A stretch of 64,000 nt of DNA from CAVXDY01 sp963760715 (GCA_963760715.1 CAVXDY010000003.1:1-64000), one strand, 5' to 3'; shown: positions 1 to 9,374, counted from the first letter of the stretch. Numbers and translations are program-made. Notes: generated by a model from the letters alone, not told the origin.

Positions 1-115
1 AGCGAGCGTCCCTCCCGCCGGCCGCGGCCGCGGCCCGGCTAAACGTTTTGTCCCCCGATGCCGATGGGGGGCGTGAAGACGCCCTCGCACACCCCCGGAC
101 CCTGGGTGGACGCGC
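1..115. other. upstream region with GC palindrome
   Basis: No gene is seen here. Bases 20-35 form a perfect 16-base palindrome of alternating GGCC and GCGG units. It is followed by an unusually AT-rich stretch (TAAACGTTTTG, 40-50) that could hold the promoter of the gene starting at 116. The role is inferred only. Confidence 0.3.
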
Positions 116-712
116 ATGATCGAGTTCGAACCCGCCGCCGTGACCGGCGGCCGCAGCGACGGCCCGCTCGTGAAGACCACCGGCGACCTCGAGCGAGGTG
201 CGGCCGACGCCATCGGCCCCATCGTCGAGCGCACGCTGGAGGAGCTGGGTCTCGGACCCGTCAAGGCTCAGATGATCATGCGGCAGATCGCCGAGGCGTA
301 CATGAGGGGCCGCGCCGAGGGGATCAACGTGTTCCCCCACCAGGCCAATCGCGCGCTGTCGGCCGAGGGCATCGCCATCGCCCTCGCGCTCCAGCACGGC
401 CCGCTCCGGCCCGCGCCCTGGCGCGCGGGCGTCGAGGCGAGCGAGCGGGAGGCGCTCGAGGTGATGGCCCGCGGGGTCGCCCACACCGTCACGGTCGAGG
501 CCGCGGTCAACTGGGACGAGCCCGAGCACCTGGCCTACCTCCTGGCCGCCCTGGATGCGTGCCCCGAGTCTCTGGGGCCGCCGGTGGGGAGCCACGTGCG
601 CCGGCGCGTGATCGCCGTGACCCTCACGGTCAAGGCGCCCACCGAGAAGGCGGCGCGTGAGACCGCCACCCGGGTGCTCATCGACCAGATGGTGAAGCTC
701 GGCCTGGTCTGA
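116..712 (+). CDS. hypothetical protein, 198 aa
   Basis: I do not recognise the family. The protein is soluble, with no signal peptide or membrane segment. A helical N-terminal part (residues 25-60) contains a run of alternating charged and hydrophobic residues. The C-terminal third (about 120-195) is rich in Val/Thr beta-strand patterns and includes repeated VTLTVKAPTEKAA-type strands, suggesting a small alpha/beta fold. ATG 116 is chosen because GC3 is high from there; the preceding GGGTGGA is only a weak ribosome site. It converges with the pilin gene across a strong hairpin. No function can be assigned. Confidence 0.7.
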   Translation: MIEFEPAAVTGGRSDGPLVKTTGDLERGAADAIGPIVERTLEELGLGPVKAQMIMRQIAEAYMRGRAEGINVFPHQANRALSAEGIAIALALQHGPLRPAPWRAGVEASEREALEVMARGVAHTVTVEAAVNWDEPEHLAYLLAALDACPESLGPPVGSHVRRRVIAVTLTVKAPTEKAARETATRVLIDQMVKLGLV

Positions 713-748
713 TCCGGCCGCACCGACGGGTGCGCCGGAAAAGCGGAC

Positions 749-767
749 GGGGGCCCGGCGGGCCCCC
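749..767. terminator. GC-rich hairpin between convergent genes
   Basis: GGGGGCCC (749-756), loop GGC, GGGCCCCC (760-767): a perfect 8-bp stem lying between two convergent stop codons. It has no U-tract, so it is either a bidirectional hairpin terminator typical of high-GC genomes or simply a transcription block. A weaker stem lies just before it (about 715-738). Confidence 0.55.
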
Positions 768-791
768 GCAGGCGTGCGTTCGATGGAGCGC

Positions 792-1232
792 CTACCAGGT
801 GCAGCCGGTGCCGCAGGTACGGGTGACCGTGCCGTCGGCGGCGTGGTCGAGCGTGTAGGTCTTGGAGCCGGACGACGCCGTCAGGGTGTAGGTGGTCGGG
901 GTCGAGGCCACGACGACGACCTCGTTCTTGGGGGGGGTGGCGCTGGCCGTGGAGGCCTTCCAGGCGATCGAGGGGTTGATCGCGGCGAGGGCGGTCACGG
1001 CGGCGGCCGGGGTGGCCGGGTAGGTCTGGGTGTCCGTGTAGGACGACTCCATGGCGACCGTCGCATCGCGCACCAGGGCGGTCGCGGCGGCCACGTTGGC
1101 CTTGTCCTTCTGGCCGATGAACTGCGGGATCGCGATGGCGGCGAGAATGCCGATGATGAGCACGACGACCAGGAGCTCGATGAGGGTGAAACCCTCCTGA
1201 CTCCGGCGCCGGCTTCGAAGCCGGCTGAGCAT
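792..1232 (-). CDS. type IV pilin / prepilin-like protein
   Basis: This is a 146-residue pilin-like subunit for a type IV pilus or pseudopilus, exported and polymerised at the membrane. The short basic leader (MLSRLRSRRRSQEG) ends in Gly, followed by the class III N-methylation site FTLIELLVV with Glu at +5. A hydrophobic helix (residues 15-40) and a Thr/Ser/Val-rich globular C-terminus follow. Two Cys near the end (CGTGC) could form a small disulphide loop. ATG 1232 is supported by GGAGG at 1238-1242, five bases away. No pilus assembly genes lie nearby, so the machinery must be encoded elsewhere. The N-terminal signature makes the assignment firm; which pilus it serves is unknown. Confidence 0.93.
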   Translation of the reverse strand: MLSRLRSRRRSQEGFTLIELLVVVLIIGILAAIAIPQFIGQKDKANVAAATALVRDATVAMESSYTDTQTYPATPAAAVTALAAINPSIAWKASTASATPPKNEVVVVASTPTTYTLTASSGSKTYTLDHAADGTVTRTCGTGCTW

Positions 1233-1475
1233 GAGAACCTCCGCGAAGAGTGGCTTCCGCGCGGACGTGGGCTCGGATCGATCCCCTGGGCCCACCCCGT
1301 GCGACCTGTTCTCTTCATCGGACGGGGTCGCGCGGGACTTGACCCGCCCTGGTGACGTCTCCGGGAGGGGCCGCGAGTGGCTTTCACCCCGTCGGGACGA
1401 TGCGCCGGGCGAGGGCGTGGGCTGTGGTGGGACCCCGTCGCGCCGAGGGCGCGCAACCGGAGGGGAGTGACGTGG

Positions 1476-2126
1476 ATGATCCGGGCCGTCGTGTTCGACC
1501 TGGACGGCGTGATCATCTCGTCCGAGGAGGTGTGGGACGACGTCCGCCAGGAGCTCGTGCGGGAGCGGGGCGGGCGATGGCTCCCCGAGGGGCACGACCG
1601 GATGATGGGCATGAGCACGCCCGAGTGGACGGCGTACATGCGCGACGAGCTCGGCCTCGACATGAGCCCGTCCGCGATCGCGGCCGAGGTGTCGCGGCGG
1701 CTCGCCGAGCGCTACCGCGCGCGCCTGCCGCTGCTGCCGGGGGCCGTCAACGCCGTGCGGGCGGCGTCGGCGCGATGGCCGCTCGCGGTGGCCAGCTCGT
1801 CGCCCCAGGACCTGATCGAGCTGGTGCTCGGGCTCGCGGGCATCCGGGACGACTTCACCGTGGTCCTGTCGTCGGAGCGCGTGCCCCGCGGAAAGCCCGC
1901 GCCGGACGTGTATCTCGCCGCCCTCGCGCGCCTCGGGAGGCCCGCGGCCGAGGCCGCCGCCGTCGAGGACTCCACGGCCGGCATCCGGGCGGCACGAGCG
2001 GCCGGGATGCGCGTGGTGGCCATCCCGAACCGCGTCTACCCACCCGCGCCCGAGGCGCTCGCGCTCGCCGACGTCGTTCTGCGCCACGCGACGGAGCTGA
2101 CCCCGGCGGTGCTGGCGGGGGAGTGA
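1476..2126 (+). CDS. HAD-superfamily hydrolase (beta-phosphoglucomutase-like)
   Basis: This is a 216-residue haloacid dehalogenase-superfamily phosphatase or mutase. Motif I is VVFDLDGVI (Asp nucleophile and acid/base Asp, residues 7-12). Motif II is the Ser pair in VASSSPQ. The motif III Lys is in PRGKPAPDVYL, and motif IV is VEDSTAGI. A helical cap follows motif I, as in the beta-PGM/CbbY group. The substrate cannot be read from sequence. ATG 1476 sits just before motif I; GTG 1467 is an in-frame alternative but overlaps the GGAGGGGAG ribosome site at 1459-1467. The gene is monocistronic, followed by small hairpins. Confidence 0.9.
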   Translation: MIRAVVFDLDGVIISSEEVWDDVRQELVRERGGRWLPEGHDRMMGMSTPEWTAYMRDELGLDMSPSAIAAEVSRRLAERYRARLPLLPGAVNAVRAASARWPLAVASSSPQDLIELVLGLAGIRDDFTVVLSSERVPRGKPAPDVYLAALARLGRPAAEAAAVEDSTAGIRAARAAGMRVVAIPNRVYPPAPEALALADVVLRHATELTPAVLAGE

Positions 2127-2177
2127 GGGCCGAAAGGGCCGTACTCCACAGCCTGGGGAGGGAGGGGTGGGAACTTC

Positions 2178-2196
2178 ACCCGGGCGTAACCCGGGT
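2178..2196 (+). other. hairpin ACCCGGG-N5-CCCGGGT upstream of PfkB kinase gene
   Basis: A 7-bp perfect inverted repeat with loop CGTAA lies between the HAD stop and the -10 hexamer TAGGAT (2207-2212). It could terminate the upstream transcript or be an operator. A second small stem (GGCC-GAAA-GGCC) lies at 2130-2141. Confidence 0.35.
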
Positions 2197-2240
2197 CCGC
2201 GTTCACTAGGATCCTCCGGTTGCCGATCCGGGGGGACGAC

Positions 2241-3245
2241 GTGCCGCAGGGGAACGGAAGCGCCGCGATCGACGTGCTGGGCATGGGCAATGCGATCGTC
2301 GATGTCCTGGCGCGGGCCGACGACGCCTTCATCGCCGCGCACGACCTGCCCAAGGGCGGGATGACGCTCGTCGACGACGCGCGCGCCGACGAGCTCTACG
2401 AGGCGATGGGCCGCGGCGTGGAGGTCTCGGGGGGCTCGTGCGCCAACACGATGGCCGGAGCGGCCTCGTTCGGCAGCCGGGCGGCCTACGTGGGGAAGGT
2501 GCGCGACGACCAGCTCGGAGCGATCTTCGCCCACGACATCCGCGCCGCGGGAGTCGCGTTCGAGACACCCCCCGCGGCCGCCGGAGCTCCCACGGCCCGC
2601 TGCCTGATCCTGGTGACCCCCGACGCCCAGCGCACCATGTGCACCTACCTGGGCGCCTCTGTGGACCTGGGGCCGGAGGACGTCGATCCGGGCCAGGTGG
2701 CCTCGGCCACGGTGACCTACCTCGAGGGCTACCTGTGGGACAAGCCGCGGGCCAAGGAGGCCTTCCGCCTGGCGATGGGGATCGCCCACCGGGCGGGGAG
2801 GACCGTGTCCCTGACGCTGTCCGACTCGATGTGCGTGGAGCGCCATCGCGAGGAGTGGCTGACCCTCGTCAACAACGAGGTGGACCTCCTGTTCGCCAAC
2901 CAGCACGAGATCATGTCGCTCTACCGGGTCCCCGACCTCGAGTCGGCGGTCGCCGCCGTCCGGGGGCGGGGCGAGGCCGCGGTGATCACCCGGTCGGAGC
3001 TGGGCTCGCTGGTCGTGACCGCCGACGCGGTGCACGAGGTGCCGGCCACGCCGGTCGAGCACCCCGTGGACTCCACCGGCGCCGGCGACCTCTTCGCCGC
3101 CGGCTTCCTCCACGGGCTCACCCACGGGATGCCGCTGCCCGAGTGCGCGCGCCTCGGGGGCATCGCCGCCGCCGAGATCATCTCCCACTTCGGGGCCCGC
3201 CCGGAGATCCGGCTCGCGGACCTCGCGGGGGTCGCCGCGCCCTGA
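2241..3245 (+). CDS. PfkB-family carbohydrate/nucleoside kinase (adenosine kinase-like)
   Basis: This 334-residue ribokinase-family kinase transfers a phosphate to a sugar or nucleoside. It has the N-terminal strand DVLGMGNAIVDVL, the substrate-site GGSCANTMAGAA motif, and the C-terminal signature VDSTGAGDLFAAGFL with the GAGD anion hole and catalytic Asp (about residue 283). The N-terminal sequence resembles actinobacterial adenosine-kinase-type PfkB enzymes, so adenosine is the likeliest substrate, but this is inference. GTG 2241 has a GGGGGG ribosome site five bases upstream. TTG 2220 is an alternative: it lies exactly 7 bases after TAGGAT (2207-2212), the spacing seen at leaderless genes in this window. 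Confidence 0.88.
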   Translation: MPQGNGSAAIDVLGMGNAIVDVLARADDAFIAAHDLPKGGMTLVDDARADELYEAMGRGVEVSGGSCANTMAGAASFGSRAAYVGKVRDDQLGAIFAHDIRAAGVAFETPPAAAGAPTARCLILVTPDAQRTMCTYLGASVDLGPEDVDPGQVASATVTYLEGYLWDKPRAKEAFRLAMGIAHRAGRTVSLTLSDSMCVERHREEWLTLVNNEVDLLFANQHEIMSLYRVPDLESAVAAVRGRGEAAVITRSELGSLVVTADAVHEVPATPVEHPVDSTGAGDLFAAGFLHGLTHGMPLPECARLGGIAAAEIISHFGARPEIRLADLAGVAAP

Positions 3246-3279
3246 GCGGACGGGCCGGTGGCCGACCGCCCGCCGATGG

Positions 3280-3285
3280 TAGGGT
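3280..3285 (+). promoter_or_regulatory. -10 TAGGGT of leaderless cysK
   Basis: TAGGGT ends 7 bases before GTG 3293 and there is no Shine-Dalgarno sequence, predicting a transcript that begins at the start codon. Confidence 0.65.
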
Positions 3286-3292
3286 CCGCCGC

Positions 3293-4222
<930 letters not shown>

Positions 4223-4234
4223 CGACTCAGGGCG

Positions 4235-4897
4235 CTAGGCCCGGCGGATCATCAGGGTGCGGCGGTCGCCGCGCTCCCGGAACCCCAGAGCGGCCAGGAA
4301 CGCCTGGCCGACGGTGTCCACCTCGACCGTCGCCGCCAGGTGCGTGCCGCGGGCGTCGGCCACCTGCTTCGCGAGCTCGGCGACCAGCACCCGTCCGATG
4401 CCCCGCCGGCGGGCGTCCGGGGTGACGCCCATCCAGTTGATCCAGCCCTCGGGCACCATCGCCTGGGCGAACCCGAGCAGGCCCGCCTCGCCGCGGGCGG
4501 CCACGAAGGCGTCGAAGCCCGCGGCCCCCTCGTATCCGGTCGGCCGGCCCATCTCGCGGTAGGCCGCCAGGCCCTCCATCGCGGCCGCCTCGACCGCGGA
4601 GAACTCGTCGGCCCACTCGTTGCGGTAGGGCATCACCTCGAGCCCGGAGACGTACGGCGGTCGCGGCAGCCCCTCCACCGGGCGCGCCATCACCGCCACG
4701 CGGGCGTAGGGCTCGAACCCCTCGGCGGCGAGAAGGCCCGCCGCGGGGTCGCCGTCGACGACCTCCGCGTCCCAGGGCGGCTCGGGGAGCTCGGCCAGGA
4801 GCGACCGCAGCTCCGAGGGCCCGTCGGCCCTCAGGCCCTCGAGGCGCAGGGCGCGGGCGGTGGGGGAGGGCCCCGGCCGGCAGGACGCCCCGGTCAC
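4235..4897 (-). CDS. GNAT-family N-acetyltransferase
   Basis: This 220-residue protein carries a C-terminal GNAT acetyl-CoA fold (about residues 85-218). Motif A, GVTPDARRRGIGRVLVAEL, holds the R/Q-x-x-G-x-G/A pyrophosphate loop, and a terminal FLAALGFRERG strand follows. The N-terminal 80 residues are degenerate and may be a second, vestigial GNAT half. The substrate is unknown. GTG 4897 starts 7 bases after the NIL-domain gene stop on the same strand, so the two are probably co-transcribed. It is convergent with cysK, with 12 bases between the stops. Confidence 0.82.
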   Translation of the reverse strand: MTGASCRPGPSPTARALRLEGLRADGPSELRSLLAELPEPPWDAEVVDGDPAAGLLAAEGFEPYARVAVMARPVEGLPRPPYVSGLEVMPYRNEWADEFSAVEAAAMEGLAAYREMGRPTGYEGAAGFDAFVAARGEAGLLGFAQAMVPEGWINWMGVTPDARRRGIGRVLVAELAKQVADARGTHLAATVEVDTVGQAFLAALGFRERGDRRTLMIRRA

Positions 4898-4904
4898 GGC
4901 GACG

Positions 4905-5141
4905 CTACTCGAGGTAGGCCTCCAGATCGTCCACCCGCACGCCGAGCCCCTCCAGGTGGCGGCGGGCCTCCTCCAGGCGCTGCTCGGTGCCCGTGACCTC
5001 CATGATCACCCAGCCGGTGGTCTCGCGGACATCCGCCCGGCGGATGTTCGTGACGATGTCGAACCGCCTCCCGAGCGTGTAGATGATCGGCTCCTGGATC
5101 AGCTGCTCCGGGAAGGTCAGCTTGAGCCTCTGACGTCGCAC
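4905..5141 (-). CDS. stand-alone NIL-domain protein
   Basis: This 78-residue protein consists almost wholly of a NIL domain. The starting RLKLTFPEQLIQEPIIYTL segment and the later GWVIMEVTG strand are typical. NIL domains form the C-terminal amino-acid-sensing part of methionine ABC ATPases (MetN); free-standing copies occur near sulfur-metabolism genes. Here it sits beside cysE and cysK, consistent with sulfur amino-acid sensing or sulfur carriage, but no Cys is present, which argues against a carrier role. GTG 5141 has GGAGG six to seven bases upstream. Confidence 0.8.
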   Translation of the reverse strand: MRRQRLKLTFPEQLIQEPIIYTLGRRFDIVTNIRRADVRETTGWVIMEVTGTEQRLEEARRHLEGLGVRVDDLEAYLE

Positions 5142-5167
5142 GAAGGCGCCTCCAGCAGGGGGGCGCC

Positions 5168-5174
5168 TATACTA
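5168..5174. promoter_or_regulatory. overlapping divergent -10 elements of cysE and NIL gene
   Basis: TATACT (5168-5173, plus strand) ends 7 bases before the cysE ATG, predicting a leaderless message. TAGTAT (5169-5174, minus strand) lies in the same seven base pairs and would serve the NIL-domain gene, which does have a ribosome site. The two polymerases cannot open this DNA at the same time. Confidence 0.6.
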
Positions 5175-5180
5175 GCCGCC

Positions 5181-5969
5181 ATGCCCCGGCGCTCGCTGCG
5201 AACGCGGCTCCAGAGCGCGATCCGATCGATGTCGCGCGACATCGACGTGGCCCGGGAGCGGGATCCGGCCGCGCGATCGCTGGCCGAGGTGCTGCTCTGC
5301 TACCCGGGACTCCACGCGCTGTGGATGCACCGGGGCGCCCACGCCCTCTGGCTCCGCGGGGCCCAGCTGCCCGCGCGGCTCCTGAGCCAGGCCTCCCGGT
5401 TCGCGACCGGCATCGAGATCCACCCGGGCGCGCGGATCGGCCCGGGCTTCTTCATCGACCACGGCATGGGCGTCGTCATCGGGGAGACCACCGAGATCGG
5501 CGAGGACGTGACGATCTACCAGGGAGTCACGCTCGGCGGCACGGGCAAGGAGACCGGGAAGCGCCACCCCACGGTGAGGGACGGGGTGATCGTGGGGACC
5601 GGGGCGCGGGTCCTCGGGCCGGTGGTCATCGGAGAGGGAGCCAAGGTGGGCGCCGGCGCGATCGTCGTCAAGGACGTGCCCCCCAACTCCACGGTCGTCG
5701 GCAACCCCGGCCGCCCGGTGGTGGTGGACGGGCAGCGGGTGAACCGCGACCTGCACCACCCCGACATCGAGCACACGCGCCTCCCCGACCCCGTGGCCGA
5801 GGCGATGGCCTGCCTGGTGCGGCGCGTCACCGAGCTCGAGCAGGACCTGGCCGACCTTCGCGCGGGGCGCGATCAGCAGGTCCGCACCGGCCCCGACGAG
5901 GACTGCCTGCCCACCGCGCAGGAGGAGATCTCGGCCATCCTCGGCCTCAACGGGGGCGCCGGGATCTAG
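5181..5969 (+). CDS. cysE: serine O-acetyltransferase
   Basis: It acetylates serine with acetyl-CoA, the first step of cysteine synthesis. The 262-residue protein has an N-terminal helical region (DIDVARERDPAARS, the CysE oligomerisation part) and then a left-handed beta-helix of hexapeptide repeats. The acetyl-CoA/serine site IDHGMGVVIGETTEIG carries the catalytic Asp-His, followed by YQGVTLGGTG and VVKDVPPNSTVVGNPGRPV. A 70-residue tail with a coiled-coil-like stretch (VRRVTELEQDLADLRAG) ends in an Ile (LNGGAGI). A C-terminal Ile is the classical CysK-docking residue of the cysteine synthase complex. ATG 5181 is leaderless-type. Confidence 0.95.
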   Translation: MPRRSLRTRLQSAIRSMSRDIDVARERDPAARSLAEVLLCYPGLHALWMHRGAHALWLRGAQLPARLLSQASRFATGIEIHPGARIGPGFFIDHGMGVVIGETTEIGEDVTIYQGVTLGGTGKETGKRHPTVRDGVIVGTGARVLGPVVIGEGAKVGAGAIVVKDVPPNSTVVGNPGRPVVVDGQRVNRDLHHPDIEHTRLPDPVAEAMACLVRRVTELEQDLADLRAGRDQQVRTGPDEDCLPTAQEEISAILGLNGGAGI

Positions 5970-6826
5970 ATCTCGACCGCCGGGCGGCTCGCGACCACCT
6001 GGAGCCAATGGCGCGGCACGTCGTCCAGCCCGAGTTCCTCGAAGGCCTCGGCCGCCCCGTGGGCCAGCGCGTCGGCTCCCGCGGCCAGCGGCACGCCGGG
6101 CAGCGCGCCCTCGATGAAGAGCCAGTAGCGCCCGATGTCCTCGAACGACGCGAGGTCCATGCGCACCAGGTCGAGGGCGCAATACGCGATGTCGAAGCCG
6201 TTGCGCCGGAGGGAGTCCGCGTAGTCCTCCCGGGAGAGCCACCCCCGGGCGGACATCCGGGCCTCGCGCGAGAGCCGGATCCGCGGGTGCTCGCGGCGCA
6301 GCCGGCGCAGGGCCCGCAGCGTCCAGAGCCGGTAGTACGGCTCGGTGCCCGGCACGTACGCGCCCTCGAAGAAGGCGCTGTTGAAGGCGAGCACGCCGCC
6401 CGGGGCCAGCAGCCCGGCGATCTGACCGACGACCCGGTCGAGGTCGGGGACCAGGTGGATGGCGTTCCCGAAGAACAGGGCGTCGATCGCCCCCTCCAGG
6501 ACGCCGGCGAGCTCGGTGAGGCCCCCGTGGACGAAGCGGACGTCCGCTCCCGAGCCGGCGAGGCGTCGCTCCGCCTGGGCCAGGGCCTCGGACGACGGCT
6601 CCGCCGCGACGATGCTCGCCTCCACGCCCCGGCTTCGAAGCGCCTCGATCACCATCAGGGTCATCGCGCCCGTGCCGCAGCTCAGGTCCACGACGGTCCT
6701 CCGGCGCGCGGCCGGGGCGAGGGCGCGGACGCCCCGCTGCACCAGCGCGCGGTTGACCGTCTCGTAGAAGGGATGGCGCGTGAACGGCTCGTACGAGTAG
6801 GTGTCGCGCTCGCTGCCCACCGTCAT
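5966..6826 (-). CDS. SAM-dependent methyltransferase, class I
   Basis: This 286-residue protein has a Rossmann methyltransferase core. Motif I is VVDLSCGTGAMT (about residues 44-55), motif II ends with the acidic residue in IVAAEPSSEAL, and the post-motif ALFFGNAIHLVPDLD is followed by LLAPGGVLAFNSAF. The C-terminal 120 residues form an unrecognised cap with many aromatic residues (YYRLWTLRAL, IGRYWLFIEGAL). The substrate is unknown. ATG 6826 has GGAGGG upstream. It is divergent from the B12 radical SAM gene, which suggests a joint pathway on a lipid or secondary metabolite, but this rests on position alone. It overlaps the cysE 3' end by 4 bases (convergent). Confidence 0.85.
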   Translation of the reverse strand: MTVGSERDTYSYEPFTRHPFYETVNRALVQRGVRALAPAARRRTVVDLSCGTGAMTLMVIEALRSRGVEASIVAAEPSSEALAQAERRLAGSGADVRFVHGGLTELAGVLEGAIDALFFGNAIHLVPDLDRVVGQIAGLLAPGGVLAFNSAFFEGAYVPGTEPYYRLWTLRALRRLRREHPRIRLSREARMSARGWLSREDYADSLRRNGFDIAYCALDLVRMDLASFEDIGRYWLFIEGALPGVPLAAGADALAHGAAEAFEELGLDDVPRHWLQVVASRPAVEI

Positions 6827-6933
6827 CGGACCCTCCCGGCCGAGGCACGCATGGTAGCTTGCGGCCGCGGGCACCCCGGGCGGAGGAATCGCCGGGGAGG
6901 TCGGGCGACGAATGCGGTGGACCGGATGAGCCG

Positions 6934-8451
6934 GTGCGGGTAGGCATCCTCGACATCCTCGCGCTCCCGACGCGGCGCCCGATCGCCCGGGCGTACCACC
7001 TGCTGATCACCAAGCAGTACGCGAGCGTGACACCGCAGGCGATCTCGGTGTGGTGCCGGCGGTCGGGCCACGAGACCTTCTACGCGACCTACCACGGCGC
7101 GGGCGCCCCGCACCGCCTGCTCCCGCGGGACCTCGACGTCGTGTTCATCGCCTCGTACACCCAGGCGAGCGCGATCGCCTACGCGCTCGGGCGGCTCTAC
7201 CGGAGCGCGGGCGCCCGGACCGTGATCGGCGGGCCGCACGCCAAGGCGTTCCCGGCGGACTGCCTGCGGTTCTTCGATCTGGTGGTGAAGGAGTGCGACG
7301 AGGCCCTCGTCGGGGACATCCTCGCGGGCCGCTTCGACGCCGGCTCCGTGATCACCAGCGCACGGCCGTTCCGGGACGTGCCGACGGTCGAGGAGCGCAT
7401 GCCGGAGATCCGGTCCTCGGCCTTCGTTCGCGGGAGACGGCACGGCCTGACGACCATCCCGATGCTGACGAGCATGGGGTGCCCCTATCGCTGCGACTTC
7501 TGCATCGACGGCGACAACCCCTACCGGGAGATGGCCCCCGAGAGGCTCGCGGCCGACCTGAGCTACGTCGGCCGGCGCCTGCCCGGCGCCCTCGTCATGT
7601 TCCACGACCCCAACTTCGCCGTGGGCTTCGAGCGCGTCTTCGGGGTGCTGGAGGCGCTGCCCCCCGGGGGCCGGCCGCCCTACCTGATGGAGTCCTCGCT
7701 CACCGTGCTGCGTGAGGACCGGCTCCGGCGGCTGAGGGACACCAACTGCGTCTTCGTGGCGCCGGGTATCGAGTCGTGGACGGACTACTCCGGCAAGGCC
7801 GGCGTGGGGCGCCGCGGAGGGGTCGAGAAGGTGGACCTCGTCGTCGAGCACTTCCAGCGCCTCGCCGCGCACGTGCCCTACCTCCAGGCCAACTTCCTCT
7901 TCGGCCTGGACACCGACGCCGGCGACGAGCCGGCCGACCTGACCCGCCTCTTCATGGACCGGGCGCCCTTCGTGTGGCCCGCCATCAACATCCCGGTGCC
8001 GTTCGGAGGAACGCCGCTGCACGACCGGCTCGCGGCGGACGATCGCATCCTCCGGGCGATGCCCTTCAGCTTCTACTTCCAGCCCTATCTCGTCACCACG
8101 CTCCGGCACTACGACCCCGCGAGGTACTACGAGCGGCTCATCGGGCTCCTCGCCCACGCGTCATCGGCGGCGATGCTCCGGCGCCGCCTCCAGGGCGCCT
8201 CCCTGCGCCGGATCCGGCTCATCCACCGCATGCGCACCACCGGCCTCCGGTCGAGCCTCGGGGCCTACCGCCGGATCCACCGGATGCTCGTGACGGACTC
8301 CCGGTTCCGCGCGTTCCACGAGGGGCGCGGCGGCGTGCTGCCCGACTTCTACCACCACCAGTACGAGCGGATGCTCGGGCCGTATGCGGGGATGCTCTCC
8401 CGCGCCGATCGCGTTCCCGACCTCGAGCAGGTCGCCGCGGCCGTCGCCTGA
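6934..8451 (+). CDS. cobalamin-binding radical SAM protein
   Basis: This protein of about 505 residues has an N-terminal B12-binding-like domain (residues 1-140; ARTVIGGPHAKAFP and a VVFIAS strand), then a radical SAM core. The [4Fe-4S] motif is CPYRCDFC (Cys 183, 187, 190). The C-terminal 150 residues are Arg-rich and unassigned. This architecture covers methylases, ring-modifying enzymes and lipid enzymes such as the HpnP/HpnJ group; I cannot place it in one. The start is uncertain. GTG 6934 is used because ATG 6925 lies in another frame that stops after five codons and TTG 6859 is far upstream. TAGCTT at 6855-6860 is the likely -10. Confidence 0.85.
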   Translation: MRVGILDILALPTRRPIARAYHLLITKQYASVTPQAISVWCRRSGHETFYATYHGAGAPHRLLPRDLDVVFIASYTQASAIAYALGRLYRSAGARTVIGGPHAKAFPADCLRFFDLVVKECDEALVGDILAGRFDAGSVITSARPFRDVPTVEERMPEIRSSAFVRGRRHGLTTIPMLTSMGCPYRCDFCIDGDNPYREMAPERLAADLSYVGRRLPGALVMFHDPNFAVGFERVFGVLEALPPGGRPPYLMESSLTVLREDRLRRLRDTNCVFVAPGIESWTDYSGKAGVGRRGGVEKVDLVVEHFQRLAAHVPYLQANFLFGLDTDAGDEPADLTRLFMDRAPFVWPAINIPVPFGGTPLHDRLAADDRILRAMPFSFYFQPYLVTTLRHYDPARYYERLIGLLAHASSAAMLRRRLQGASLRRIRLIHRMRTTGLRSSLGAYRRIHRMLVTDSRFRAFHEGRGGVLPDFYHHQYERMLGPYAGMLSRADRVPDLEQVAAAVA

Positions 8452-8459
8452 GGACCCGG

Positions 8460-9374
8460 TCAGGCGACCTCCGCCGCCGGCTCCCGGGCGCGGCGGTGCT
8501 CGGCGGCGCCGGGGGGGACGCCCTTCACGTTCCACGCGAGCCCCGAGGCCTTCAGACCCCGGATCGCGAGCGCGCTCACATCGAGCTGGCGCCAGCCCAT
8601 GCCGTGGTAGGCGGCCGAGGGGAAGGCGTGATGGTTGTTGTGCCACCCCTCGCCGAGCGACCAGAGGGCGATGACCCAGTTGTTGCGGCTCTGGTCGCGC
8701 GTGGCGAACGGGCGGGGCCCGAAGGCGTGGCAGATCGAGTTGACCGAGAAGGTCGCGTGGTTCTGGAGCGCCATCCGGACGAGCCCGCCCCAGAGGAAGC
8801 CGCTCCACCCGAGGACCAGGGCCGGCAGGACCAGCCCGAAGCCGAACCAGAGGAGGCTCGTCCGCTCGACGAAGGCGACGACCGGGTCCTTCATCAGGTG
8901 GCGGCAGTAGCGCTCGCGGTTCGCGGCGCGCCGGCCCATCATCCAGCCCACGTGGGCGTGGAGCAGCCCCTCTCGGGGGCTGTGCGGATCCCCCTCCCGG
9001 TCGGAGTGCGCGTGGTGCTCGAGGTGGTAGGCGGCGAAGTCGAGCGGCCGCGCCGGCATCGACATCGCCCCGAGCACCAGCAGCACCCCCCTCACCACGG
9101 GACCGGTCTCGAAGCTGCGGTGGGCCAGGAGCCGGTGGTAGCCCACCGTCATGCCGAGACCGACGACGACGTAGAGCCCCGCGAGAAGGGCGATCTCGGG
9201 CCAGCCCACCCAGCGGTTCCACAGCTGCCAGACGGCAAGGCCGAGCGCGAGAAGAGGGGTCGCGACCCCGAGGACGTAGCCCACGCGGACGACGTCCCAG
9301 GGCAGGTGGTTGCGGGCCAGGCCGATCGACATCGCGATGATCGTCAGCCCCACGAGGACCGCGATGCCGGTCAT
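8460..9374 (-). CDS. acyl-CoA/acyl-lipid desaturase (fatty acid desaturase)
   Basis: This 304-residue membrane desaturase of the stearoyl-CoA type inserts a double bond into fatty acyl chains using a di-iron centre. The three histidine boxes are visible: HRLLAH, HLEHH followed by AHSDREGDPHS, and HNNHH. Four hydrophobic segments surround them (N-terminal pair about 1-75, second pair about 160-200). ATG 9374 overlaps the stop of the upstream membrane-protein gene by 4 bases (ATGA), so the two are translationally coupled. It is convergent with the radical SAM gene, 8 bases apart. An electron donor is not encoded nearby. Confidence 0.92.
   Translation of the reverse strand: MTGIAVLVGLTIIAMSIGLARNHLPWDVVRVGYVLGVATPLLALGLAVWQLWNRWVGWPEIALLAGLYVVVGLGMTVGYHRLLAHRSFETGPVVRGVLLVLGAMSMPARPLDFAAYHLEHHAHSDREGDPHSPREGLLHAHVGWMMGRRAANRERYCRHLMKDPVVAFVERTSLLWFGFGLVLPALVLGWSGFLWGGLVRMALQNHATFSVNSICHAFGPRPFATRDQSRNNWVIALWSLGEGWHNNHHAFPSAAYHGMGWRQLDVSALAIRGLKASGLAWNVKGVPPGAAEHRRAREPAAEVA

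Noticed and set aside
1208..1225. Perfect 18-base palindrome near the pilin start (GCCGGCTTCGAAGCCGGC)
   Set aside because: It lies within codons 3-8 of the pilin gene and is explained by its Arg/Leu/Ser codons; no independent sign of an operator.
792..3188. Very long minus-strand frame ending in the pilin
   Set aside because: Only its last 146 codons are the pilin; the rest is antisense to the HAD and PfkB genes, an effect of extreme GC bias.
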